Positions 1 through 6,401 of a stretch of DNA of 16,136 bases are shown one piece after another. The stretch is from UBA1124 sp963933095 (GTDB lineage Bacteria; Pseudomonadota; Gammaproteobacteria; Pseudomonadales; Cellvibrionaceae): positions 1 through 16,136 of the forward strand of contig CAWVSV010000056.1 in assembly GCA_963933095.1 (NCBI GenBank), written 5' to 3'. The notes under the pieces were generated by a model. It was not told the origin of the DNA and did no database searches. It worked only from the letters and a program-made list of their open reading frames with translations. How positions within the stretch are numbered: the stretch's first letter is position 1; each line of letters opens with the position of its first letter. Made by a program: the position numbers and the translations under genes.

Positions 1-1
1 C

Positions 2-55
2 AATATCAGCAATATCAGCAATATCAGCAATATCAGCAATATCAGCAATATCAGC
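2..55. repeat. 9-bp tandem repeat, six perfect copies
   Basis: The unit AATATCAGC occurs six times in a row with no mismatch, and the array probably continues to the left because the window starts on the last base of another unit. The unit length is a multiple of three, so the repeat can be translated without disrupting a frame. On the plus strand one frame reads Asn-Ile-Ser repeated; on the minus strand one frame reads Ala-Asp-Ile repeated. Perfect copies suggest recent slippage or contraction and expansion. Confidence 0.95.
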
Positions 56-91
56 GACGTTAGTGAACATTTATTGCGAGAGTGGCGTTAA
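2..91 (+). CDS. Possible 3' end of a repeat-tailed protein (partial)
   Basis: In the frame beginning at base 2 the repeat encodes (NIS)x6, followed by DVSEHLLREWR and a TAA stop at 89-91. The DVS triplet right after the array looks like a diverged NIS unit, which is weak support for this frame being translated. I do not recognise the protein, and its body lies outside the window. Two other readings compete: a plus-strand frame (Ile-Ser-Ala repeats) open to the TAG at 156-158, and a minus-strand frame with ATG at 70-68 continuing into Ala-Asp-Ile repeats. No ribosome binding site is evident for the minus-strand reading. The coding assignment is therefore uncertain. Confidence 0.3.
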   Translation, partial: NISNISNISNISNISNISDVSEHLLREWR

Positions 92-521
92 GGCTCCCGA
101 TATATGGTCTTGTTCAAGCGTCAGAATATATCGCACAAAGAAACCGGGTTCATAGCGGTATTGAATCTGGTATTGTTGAATCATAGTTAATGTTTGTAGG
201 GGCGTCATGGTTACCCGTTTGGCTATGCAATAGTTTCAGCTGGCTCTTTATCTATTCTAAGTGCAATGGTTATTGTGGAAATCTATCATTCACTAAGATA
301 TTATAAAACGTTTTTGGTCTATGCTTATCAAAGAGTTATTGGTGGCGTCATTCTTTTCAGCAATGACTCTTTGGTAATATTTGTACCGCGAGTTGTAACG
401 GATTTAGCTCGATTCAACCTGTTGCTGAAACTTAGCGGTAAGACAAAGGCATTAAGAGCGGGGCGGCCAAAAGCTTAACTTCTTTAAAACAGACAAGTAG
501 TCAATACAAAGAGGCAGGATA
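92..521. other. 430-base stretch without a convincing gene, upstream of hsbA
   Basis: An open frame of 70 codons exists at 266-478, but it has no Shine-Dalgarno sequence, resembles no family I know, and contains the large inverted repeat at 325-377, so I do not call it a gene. A second, weaker inverted repeat pairs CGATATAT (98-105) with ATATATCG (126-133) across 20 bases. A -10-like TATTAT at 299-304 has a TTGTGG at 273-278, but the 20-base spacing is too long for a confident sigma-70 promoter. The promoter of the downstream hsb genes presumably lies here, though I cannot place it. Confidence 0.6.
325..377 (+). repeat. 17-bp inverted repeat, potential RNA hairpin
   Basis: Bases 325-341 (TTATCAAAGAGTTATTG) and 361-377 (CAATGACTCTTTGGTAA) pair along all 17 positions around a 19-base loop. 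Fifteen pairs are Watson-Crick. The other two (328/374 and 337/365) are U-G in the plus-strand transcript but would be A-C mismatches in a minus-strand transcript. The structure therefore favours a plus-strand RNA, the direction of the hsb genes starting 145 bases later. No T-run follows it, so it is not a classical terminator. It could be a leader element, a small RNA, or a remnant of a palindromic repeat element. Confidence 0.6.
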
Positions 522-827
522 ATGGCAATTACTTCTAACGTGGGCGCAGGCGGCGAGCAACTAACGATTCGCATTCAAGGTCGGTTTGATTTTAGTGCCC
601 ACCAAGAATTTCGCAATGCCTATGAGGCAGTTGATAAGTCACCATCGGCCTACTGCGTGGATATGAACGAGACCACTTATCTTGACAGTTCGGCGTTGGG
701 CATGTTGCTGTTGTTGCGCGACCATGCCGGCGGCGATACTTCAAATATTGAGATTGTGAATTGCAGCCCCGATGTTAAGAAAATTCTGACTATTTCTAAT
801 TTTGAGCAACTCTTCATCATTCAGTAA
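522..827 (+). CDS. hsbA: STAS-domain anti-sigma factor antagonist, HsbA-like
   Basis: A single STAS domain of 101 residues, the usual length for free-standing antagonists. The phosphorylation loop is at residues 54-60 (L-D-S-S-A-L-G), with Ser56/Ser57 as candidate phosphoacceptors, in line with the DSSGLG motif of SpoIIAA. The start is supported by GAGGCAGGA at 511-519. In P. aeruginosa, HsbA is phosphorylated and dephosphorylated by HsbR; the unphosphorylated form binds the anti-sigma factor FlgM and the phosphorylated form promotes diguanylate cyclase signalling through HsbD. The assignment as HsbA, rather than a generic STAS protein, rests on the two genes that follow (HsbR-like and Hpt). 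Neither flgM nor hsbD is visible here, so the downstream output is inferred. Confidence 0.85.
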   Translation: MAITSNVGAGGEQLTIRIQGRFDFSAHQEFRNAYEAVDKSPSAYCVDMNETTYLDSSALGMLLLLRDHAGGDTSNIEIVNCSPDVKKILTISNFEQLFIIQ

Positions 828-846
828 TACTGTGTGTGGTTTTTTG

Positions 847-870
847 GCGCCGGGCCAGATAGCCCAGCGC
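847..870 (+). other. GC-rich hairpin between hsbA and hsbR
   Basis: GCGC-C-GGGC (847-855) can pair with GCCC-A-GCGC (862-870) around a 6-base loop, giving two 4-bp stems separated by a C/A mismatch. A run of six T precedes the hairpin at 840-845, instead of following it, so it is not a standard terminator for plus-strand transcription. It lies in the 143-base gap between hsbA and hsbR and could modulate processing or readthrough. Its function is unknown. Confidence 0.4.
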
Positions 871-970
871 TTAAACTTCGGTGATGTTTATGTTGGCAAC
901 AGTTTGTACTTTTTGTCACAGTATTTATGTGTGGCTCTATCTTTCTCTTAATCGAGGCCATTGAGTCAAT

Positions 971-2680
971 ATGCATGACGACAGAGGTCTGACTATACTG
1001 GTCGCTGACGATACGAGTACCGATCGTCTCATATTGGAGACCATTGTTCGCAAGGAAGGTCATCGGGTAATTAGTGCCAAAGATGGCATTGAAGCGGTGG
1101 CGCTATTTGTTCAAGAATCCCCCGATATTGTCCTACTCGATGCGCTTATGCCTAAGCTCGACGGCTTTGGTGCCGCCCGGCAAATTAAAGCACTGGCTGG
1201 TGAACAGCTAGTCCCCATTATTTTTCTTACCTCACTGACCGATACCGAATCTTTAGTGCAGTGTTTAGACGCAGGTGGCGACGATTTTCTTTCAAAACCC
1301 TACAATCGGGTTATTTTGCAGGCCAAGATTAAAGCATTGAATCGAATGCGCGAAATGCATGGCACCATGCTGGAGCAGCGCGATCAGATCATATTACACA
1401 ACGAACATCTATTGCAGGAACAGACTGTCGCCAAGCAGGTGTTCGATAATATCGCTCATAGTGGCTGTTTAGACGCTAGCAACGTTAAATATTTTCTTTC
1501 ACCTCTGGCAGTATTTAACGGCGATGTACTATTGGCGGCTATGCGCCCATCCGGCAGTATGATGGTGTTATTGGGTGATTTTACCGGACACGGTCTGCCC
1601 GCCGCGATTGGTGCTATGCCCTTGGCGAGTACCTTTTATGGCATGGCCCACAAGGGCTTCGCGATGACAGACATTTTGCGCGAGATTAATAACAAACTTA
1701 AAACAATACTGCCTGTCGGGGTTTTTTGCTGCGCCACTATTATTGATATGAATTTTCACAAGGGCACTATGAAAGTATGGAATGGCGGCCTGCCGGAGTG
1801 CTTTCTCTATCGTGCCGCTAGCGGTGAGGTTGAATCGGTGCGCTCTACCCACTTGCCATTGGGGGTGCTGGACAGCAAAAGTTTTAAGGATGACTGCCTG
1901 AACTTTGAGTTGGCGTGCGATGATCGTTTTTATATGTGGTCGGATGGTATTCACGAGGCGCGCAGTGTTGATGGCGATATGTTTGGTGAGGAGCGCCTTG
2001 TGCAAGTCTTTAGGGACTGCGTTAAGCCAGAAGCGCTTTTTCAGGATGTTTTGGGCAAAGTACAGGCGTTTATCGGTGAGGGTGAGAAAGATGACGATCT
2101 CTCGCTGATTGAAATCCGTATGGAGTTACCGGAAAACATCCTTTCCAAGTCTGTCGATTTCAATGCTAGTCGCGGCACCGGCTTAATGGAGTGGAGTCTG
2201 CAGTTTGAAGTAAAACCGGCCAGTTTTCGTTTCTTTGATCCGCTGCCGCTGTTGCTAAATATTTTGGTTGAGGTGCCGGGCTTGAGCAGTCACAGCGGTG
2301 AGCTTTATACCATTTTGTCTGAACTCTATAATAATGCGCTTGAACACGGAGTGCTGGATTTAGATTCCTGTTTGAAGAATACTGCAGATGGTTTTGGCCA
2401 GTATTACAGTTTGCGTCAAGAGCGGCTGAATAAAGTTGATCAGGGTTTTGTACGGTTTGGTCTAGATCATAAAACTGGTGATAATGGTGGCTCACTGATG
2501 TTGACGGTCACCGACAGTGGTAAGGGTTTTGATCACCAACTAATACAGTCTTGTGAGCTTAAAATGCAGGGCTATTGCGGCAGAGGAATCCCGCTGCTGC
2601 GCGGTATGTGTCAGAGCTTGGAGTACCTAGGCAATGGCAACGAGGTGAAAGCGCTGTTTGAGTGGGAAAATGACAGTTAA
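971..2680 (+). CDS. hsbR: Receiver-PP2C phosphatase-HATPase response regulator, HsbR-like
   Basis: A three-domain cytoplasmic regulator of 569 residues. An N-terminal receiver (about 7-125) has the acidic pair Asp13/Asp14, phosphoacceptor Asp57, Thr87 and Lys109-Pro110. A short helical linker, probably coiled-coil, follows (about 125-165). The SpoIIE/PP2C phosphatase domain (about 175-390) shows the metal-binding motifs GDFTGHG (202-208), SDG (324-326) and DDD (374-376). A C-terminal GHKL ATPase domain has an N-box at 451-460 (ELYNNALEHG), DSGKGFD at 515-521 and GRGIP at 537-541. Carrying both kinase-like and phosphatase modules is the hallmark of HsbR, which in P. aeruginosa phosphorylates HsbA when its receiver is unphosphorylated and dephosphorylates it when phosphorylated by HptB. 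All key residues appear intact. The ATG at 971 has only a distant GAGG (954-957), suggesting modest translation. Confidence 0.88.
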   Translation: MHDDRGLTILVADDTSTDRLILETIVRKEGHRVISAKDGIEAVALFVQESPDIVLLDALMPKLDGFGAARQIKALAGEQLVPIIFLTSLTDTESLVQCLDAGGDDFLSKPYNRVILQAKIKALNRMREMHGTMLEQRDQIILHNEHLLQEQTVAKQVFDNIAHSGCLDASNVKYFLSPLAVFNGDVLLAAMRPSGSMMVLLGDFTGHGLPAAIGAMPLASTFYGMAHKGFAMTDILREINNKLKTILPVGVFCCATIIDMNFHKGTMKVWNGGLPECFLYRAASGEVESVRSTHLPLGVLDSKSFKDDCLNFELACDDRFYMWSDGIHEARSVDGDMFGEERLVQVFRDCVKPEALFQDVLGKVQAFIGEGEKDDDLSLIEIRMELPENILSKSVDFNASRGTGLMEWSLQFEVKPASFRFFDPLPLLLNILVEVPGLSSHSGELYTILSELYNNALEHGVLDLDSCLKNTADGFGQYYSLRQERLNKVDQGFVRFGLDHKTGDNGGSLMLTVTDSGKGFDHQLIQSCELKMQGYCGRGIPLLRGMCQSLEYLGNGNEVKALFEWENDS

Positions 2681-2715
2681 TTGAATGATAATAACGAATA
2701 CAGCTGGAGATAGAA

Positions 2716-3054
2716 ATGAGCAGTAAACAGCGCCTAGATGGTGACATTTTGGCCATGTTAAAAGATGTAATGGAAGATGAGTTTCCAGTATTAATCGACA
2801 CCTATTTAATTGATGCGGCAATTCGCATTAAGGCGTTGCGTGAAGCCCTTGATGAGCAGGATGCCGAAATGGTACGTATCACTGCTCATAGCTTTAAGGG
2901 CAGTAGTAGTAATATTGGTGCCGCGCCTTTGGCAGACCTGTGTATGGTGATTGAAAATAGCGCCCACAAAGGACAGTTAGCGGGAATTGAATCTACTCTT
3001 GATGAGGTGGAGCAAGAGTTCATGGCTGTTAAACAGGTATTGTCCGAACTTTAA
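2716..3054 (+). CDS. hptB: Histidine phosphotransfer (Hpt) protein, HptB-like
   Basis: A 112-residue single Hpt domain, probably a four-helix bundle. The phosphorelay motif is A-H-S-F-K-G-S at residues 57-63, with His58 as the phosphorylated histidine and the usual Lys and Gly at +3 and +4. GGAG at 2706-2709 is a well-placed ribosome binding site. It starts 35 bases after hsbR, so the two are probably co-transcribed. In P. aeruginosa, HptB takes phosphate from several hybrid sensor kinases and hands it to the HsbR receiver, and the gene order hsbA-hsbR-hptB is the same. No hybrid kinase is encoded in this window, so the upstream input is unknown. I see no clear terminator directly after the gene. 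Confidence 0.85.
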   Translation: MSSKQRLDGDILAMLKDVMEDEFPVLIDTYLIDAAIRIKALREALDEQDAEMVRITAHSFKGSSSNIGAAPLADLCMVIENSAHKGQLAGIESTLDEVEQEFMAVKQVLSEL

Positions 3055-4109
3055 CTCTGGGCTGTGATATTTGTCCTGCTCATGGTGTAGCCGCGCAGGT
3101 ATTTTTGGTGGTTGTTGTGTCGCACCTATTAGCTTTTTCTCTTGGGTTGATTTCATCCCTAGTGTCCGTTAAATCACCCTGTATTGTGGTGAAGTTTTAG
3201 GTCGCAGTAGTTAACCGGTAAAAGTCGTTGTGGTTAAGGTTTTCTATACCGCCAAGCTAAGTATTAAGCGTCACAGCATTGCTTTCACCAGCGCCTGAAA
3301 GTTCTCCAGCGTTAGCACTTTAAGGCCTTGCGGGCCTGCTTGATAGCGGCCGATGGATTCGTATTTTTTGCCCGGACCAGCTTGTTGTCATGTTGCTTGT
3401 CGCTGCTCAATGGGCAGTGCTTCTTCTCGATCTGGCGGTTCCCTTAGCAGTATAAATCATCTCAAAAGCGAGGTTTAAACGGCAATAATTAGCGTGGCGA
3501 AGGTGGATGTATCGTTCTATGTTGAGGTGACAGACGCTCCACTATTTACCAGTGATTATTAGTCAGCTAAGTGTAAATGGGCCAAAGCGGGTTTGACTCG
3601 CTTCAGAACAATCTTGGTGTCCAAGGGGCTAATCAAAGTCAGTGTTTCATATCCGCTAATTTGTTAGCAGTGTTAATTCTACTACTGACTTTTATTGAAA
3701 TAACTACTCTATATTTTCCGTGTTATGTTGCTCTCGGAAGGCGCTCTATGCGGTTACCGACATCATGATTTTTAAGGCCGATAAGACGATACTTCTGTAT
3801 TAACGATGTGATTTTTTTGAATTGCGCGATGAATGGGAGCGGGACATTGGCCATATTGATAGCGCTATTTATTTGAATTTTCAGCGTGATTTTGACAAGT
3901 TATACTCATTAATGGCGGCACTAAGGCTTCGCCGGTGGTGACTTGGAGTAATCCTGACAGCTGCTTGCGCACCTCTTATGCGAGTGCAATTTGGGTGCTC
4001 TGGGGTTAGTCTCAAGTGTATTATTTTCGCAGCGGCTGCTGTACATGGTTGCTGTTAGATTACCCTTTGTTCTGAGGGCTGCAGCGCAGTGATAATAGTC
4101 AGTGTCTAA
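3055..4109. other. About 1 kb with no credible intact gene; decayed-looking sequence
   Basis: No open frame here has a recognisable family, a ribosome binding site and reasonable length together. By eye, parts (about 3640-3900) are more AT-rich than the flanking genes. Three short open stretches stand out. On the minus strand, 3456-3271 reads like the C-terminus of a protein interrupted by a stop (listed separately). On the plus strand, 3804-3941 is open for 45 codons (motif FELRDEWERDIGHIDSA) but has no start codon at its head. The 63-codon frame at 3577-3768 has a hydrophobic middle but no Shine-Dalgarno sequence. I see no insertion-sequence ends, tRNA or CRISPR repeats. The simplest reading is eroded gene remnants between two functional operons. 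Confidence 0.6.
3271..3456 (-). pseudogene. Possible C-terminal gene remnant with internal stop
   Basis: On the minus strand one frame is open from 3456 down to a TGA at 3271-3273, broken once by a TGA at 3388-3390. The second part (38 codons) has coding-like composition, with motifs KKYESIGRYQAGPQGLKVL and ENFQALVKAML just before the stop. The first part includes EEALPIEQRQ. There is no usable start codon after the internal stop, and the frame is closed further upstream by a TGA at 3457-3459. This pattern suits the decayed 3' end of a former gene. I do not recognise the family. Another minus-strand frame over the same bases is also open for about 43 codons, so chance cannot be excluded. Confidence 0.3.
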
Positions 4110-4150
4110 GCATTAAAAAAGGCGAACACATAGTTCGCTTTTTTTAATGC
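4110..4150. terminator. Bidirectional intrinsic terminator, 18-bp stem
   Basis: The arms 4110-4127 and 4133-4150 are complementary over 18 positions around a 5-base loop (ACATA), with one G-T pair at 4121/4139. The core GCGAAC/GTTCGC is flanked by A-runs on the left and T-runs on the right, so transcripts of either strand get a stem followed by U residues. It lies 24 bases beyond the yciK stop codon and should end the minus-strand operon. It may also stop readthrough from the left. Confidence 0.9.
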
Positions 4151-4174
4151 TTAATTCAGATTCAACTACAGTGA

Positions 4175-4933
4175 CTATTTACTTTGGGCGTTAAACTGCT
4201 GGCCATTACTTTGCTTGGAATCATCACCCATTAAATAAAGGTAGGTAGGCATTAAAGTTTCCGGTGCAGAGACATCGGCAGGGTTTTCGGCGGGGTAGGC
4301 GCTGGCCCGCATATTGGTGCGGGTGGCACCGGGGTTAATACTGTTACAGCGTACATGGGTGGTCTCGCCCAGCTCGTCTGCCAGTGTTTGCATTAGGTTT
4401 TCTGTGGCGGCTTTTGATGCGGCGTAAGCGCCCCAATAGGCACGGCCAGAAAATCCGACGCTGGATCCGGTAAAAATAATTGAAGCGCTATCTGCACGTT
4501 GCATTAATGGCAGCAATGCTTGAGTCATTAAAAAGGGCGCGTGGACATTAACTTGCATAACGCGCGTCCAGCTGTCATCGCTATAATTACTAATAGGAGT
4601 GCGCTCGCCTAATTCGCTGGCATTATGGAGTAAGCCGTCAAGGCGACCGAACTCGTCATCGATGGCATTGCACATATCGATGTAATCTTTACTGATCGCG
4701 CCCTCAAGGTTCATTGGGTATATCGCGGCTTTAGGGTGACCGGCGGTCTCAATGTCGTCATAAACCTGCTCGAGCTTTTGTGTGGTGCGGCCAATTAAAA
4801 TAACCGTGGCACCAAAAGCGGCAAAAGTTTTAGCTGCCACACGGCCAATGCCATCACCAGCGCCGGTGATCGCAATCACTCGTCCATTAAGAATGTCTGA
4901 GGGGGCAAGGTAGTCTCGAGCTGAATGGGTCAT
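4175..4933 (-). CDS. yciK: Short-chain dehydrogenase/reductase, YciK family
   Basis: A 252-residue classical SDR with a Rossmann fold. The cofactor motif TGAGDGIG is at residues 23-30, LHNAS near 102-106 takes the place of the usual NNAG motif, and the catalytic set is Ser157/158, Tyr170 and Lys174 in the YAASK segment. NPGATRTNMRASAYP is the conserved YciK signature that follows. Length and C-terminal motif (YLMGDDS) fit E. coli YciK and its Pseudomonas counterpart, whose physiological substrate is not firmly established. It is the last gene of the mtaD-ubiG-mupP-yciK operon, 47 bases after the phosphatase gene and just before a strong terminator. The ribosome binding site is weak, so the exact start is less certain than the family. 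Confidence 0.9.
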   Translation of the reverse strand: MTHSARDYLAPSDILNGRVIAITGAGDGIGRVAAKTFAAFGATVILIGRTTQKLEQVYDDIETAGHPKAAIYPMNLEGAISKDYIDMCNAIDDEFGRLDGLLHNASELGERTPISNYSDDSWTRVMQVNVHAPFLMTQALLPLMQRADSASIIFTGSSVGFSGRAYWGAYAASKAATENLMQTLADELGETTHVRCNSINPGATRTNMRASAYPAENPADVSAPETLMPTYLYLMGDDSKQSNGQQFNAQSK

Positions 4934-4980
4934 AATGGTCCGTCGCCTATCTTTGATATGTTTAATATAGCTGATAAAAG

Positions 4981-5649
4981 CTAAAGTTTACTTTCAATAA
5001 GTGGCCAAATCTCATCTGCGCTTATAATATTGTAATTGGCTCGCCAGTCGCAGGGCTTGTTACCGCTTTCAATGTAACCGTAAAGTGCAGCTATGGTGGT
5101 GGCACCGGCGCGATTGCCGCAATCCATGTCGCGCTTATGGTCGCCTATGTAAACGATCTCTGTGGCGTTACAGTCTAATATCTTGGCTCCTAAAAAAATT
5201 GACTCAGGGTGTGGTTTTCGCTCACTAACATGGTCAGGGCAAATCACACAGGCTGCCGCGGGTGTTATATTCAATTTTTTTAGCAGCGGCGTGGTGAATT
5301 CTTCCGGTTTGTTGGTGGCAATTCCCCAGGGAATATTTTTTTCTTGCAGTTGAGTCAGCAGGGTTTGAATGCCTGGAAATAGCTGGCTGTGTTCGCCCAA
5401 GTGTTGACGATAAAGCTCTAACAGCCGTAACCGCTGAGCTTCGAAGCCGTGATCACTCTCATTTGTGTTTAGCGCCAGACTTACCAAGGCTCGCGCGCCG
5501 TTCGACACGGTGGCTCGGATACAGTCGCTAGCCAGTGGCGGCAGATGATGCTCTTCGCGCAACTGATTAACAGCGGGAATAAAATCAGGCGCAGAGTCTA
5601 TTAATGTGCCATCTAAGTCGAATAATACGGCGCGAAATTTGTCTGCCAT
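4981..5649 (-). CDS. mupP: HAD-family phosphatase, MupP/phosphoglycolate phosphatase-like
   Basis: A 222-residue HAD hydrolase with all four motifs: Asp11/Asp13 in DLDGT, Thr112 in ATNKP, Lys145 in ERKPHP, and Asp170/Asp174 in IGDHKRDMD. A longer frame begins at 5718, but that would overlap the end of ubiG by 56 bases. The ATG at 5649 sits 13 bases after the ubiG stop, with AAGG about 9 bases upstream, and places the DLDGT motif at the normal distance from the N-terminus. Such proteins are often labelled Gph (2-phosphoglycolate phosphatase). The position directly after ubiG and before yciK matches Pseudomonas mupP, whose product dephosphorylates N-acetylmuramic acid 6-phosphate in the anabolic peptidoglycan recycling route. 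The MupP reading comes from synteny; the fold and motifs alone do not separate it from Gph. Confidence 0.85.
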   Translation of the reverse strand: MADKFRAVLFDLDGTLIDSAPDFIPAVNQLREEHHLPPLASDCIRATVSNGARALVSLALNTNESDHGFEAQRLRLLELYRQHLGEHSQLFPGIQTLLTQLQEKNIPWGIATNKPEEFTTPLLKKLNITPAAACVICPDHVSERKPHPESIFLGAKILDCNATEIVYIGDHKRDMDCGNRAGATTIAALYGYIESGNKPCDWRANYNIISADEIWPLIESKL

Positions 5650-5662
5650 GGCGTGCGGCCTT

Positions 5663-6388
5663 TTATTTGGGTTTACTGGCGTGTACAAGGTAATTGACAC
5701 TGACATCGCTGTTGTCAATTTTGTACTTCTTAGTCAGCAGGTTGTATGTCATGCCGCTGATTTCTTGCAGGTCTAGATTAGCTTCGCGCAACCACTGGCT
5801 GAGTTCAGAGGGGCGAATGAATTTGGCGTATTCATGGGTGCCTTTAGGCAGCATTTTTAATAAATATTCCGCGCCTATAATCGCAAAGACATAGGCCTTG
5901 GGGTTGCGGTTAATGGTGGAAAAAAATAGCTGGCCACCGGGTTTAACGAGTGCCGCACAGGCCCTGATGATTGAGGCTGGATCGGGCACATGCTCCAGCA
6001 TTTCCATACAGGTTACCGTGTCGTACTGTTCGGCTTCCTCTTGGGCGAGGTCTTCCACCGGTATGCGGCGATAGTTAATGTTGACGCCGGATTCTAGAGC
6101 GTGCAAACGCGCTACTTTTAATGGCGCCTCACCCATATCGATACCGCACATTTCAGCACCGCGCTGAGCGAGAGATTCGCTTAAAATACCGCCGCCACAA
6201 CCTACATCTAATATTTTTTTCTCGGCGACTGGGGCGCGGCTATCAATATAGTTAGCGCGAATCGGATTGATGTCATGCAGCGGCTTAAATTCGCTATTTT
6301 TATCCCACCAGCGGCTGGCGAGCGCTTCAAATTTAGCAACCTCGGCCGCGTCGACATTAGCACCTTGATAGTCTTTTTCGTTGCTCAT
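5663..6388 (-). CDS. ubiG: Ubiquinone O-methyltransferase UbiG
   Basis: A class I SAM-dependent methyltransferase of 241 residues that performs both O-methylation steps of ubiquinone synthesis. The SAM-binding motif ILDVGCGGG spans residues 59-67. The FEALASRWWD segment near the N-terminus and the later EMLEHVPDP and STINRNPKAY motifs are characteristic of UbiG, distinguishing it from UbiE. The ATG at 6388 is preceded by GAGG at a good distance. It starts 13 bases after the mtaD stop and is followed 13 bases later by mupP, so these genes are surely co-transcribed. Length and motifs are normal and nothing appears damaged. Confidence 0.96.
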   Translation of the reverse strand: MSNEKDYQGANVDAAEVAKFEALASRWWDKNSEFKPLHDINPIRANYIDSRAPVAEKKILDVGCGGGILSESLAQRGAEMCGIDMGEAPLKVARLHALESGVNINYRRIPVEDLAQEEAEQYDTVTCMEMLEHVPDPASIIRACAALVKPGGQLFFSTINRNPKAYVFAIIGAEYLLKMLPKGTHEYAKFIRPSELSQWLREANLDLQEISGMTYNLLTKKYKIDNSDVSVNYLVHASKPK

Positions 6389-6401
6389 ATTTGCCTCTTA
6401 T

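Noticed and set aside
2..55. Repeat array as a CRISPR
   Set aside because: Units are 9 bases long and directly adjoining, with no spacers.
342..357. TGGCGTCATTCTTTT as a possible sigma-54 promoter before hsbA
   Set aside because: The second element lacks the GC dinucleotide needed at -12; the match is confined to TGGC.
266..478. 70-codon open frame upstream of hsbA
   Set aside because: It has no Shine-Dalgarno sequence, no recognisable family, and it contains the 17-bp inverted repeat; more likely a chance frame in a regulatory region.
3577..3768. 63-codon open frame with a hydrophobic middle
   Set aside because: No ribosome binding site, no known family, and it lies in an AT-rich decayed stretch where hydrophobic translations arise by chance.
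3777..3784. GCCGATAA resembling the -10 of a flagellar sigma-28 promoter
   Set aside because: No TAAA-like -35 lies about 15 bases upstream and no gene follows downstream.
4981..5718. Longer version of the HAD phosphatase starting inside ubiG
   Set aside because: The 23 extra residues are unlike the family and overlap ubiG by 56 bases; ATG 5649 has a better ribosome binding site and N-terminus.
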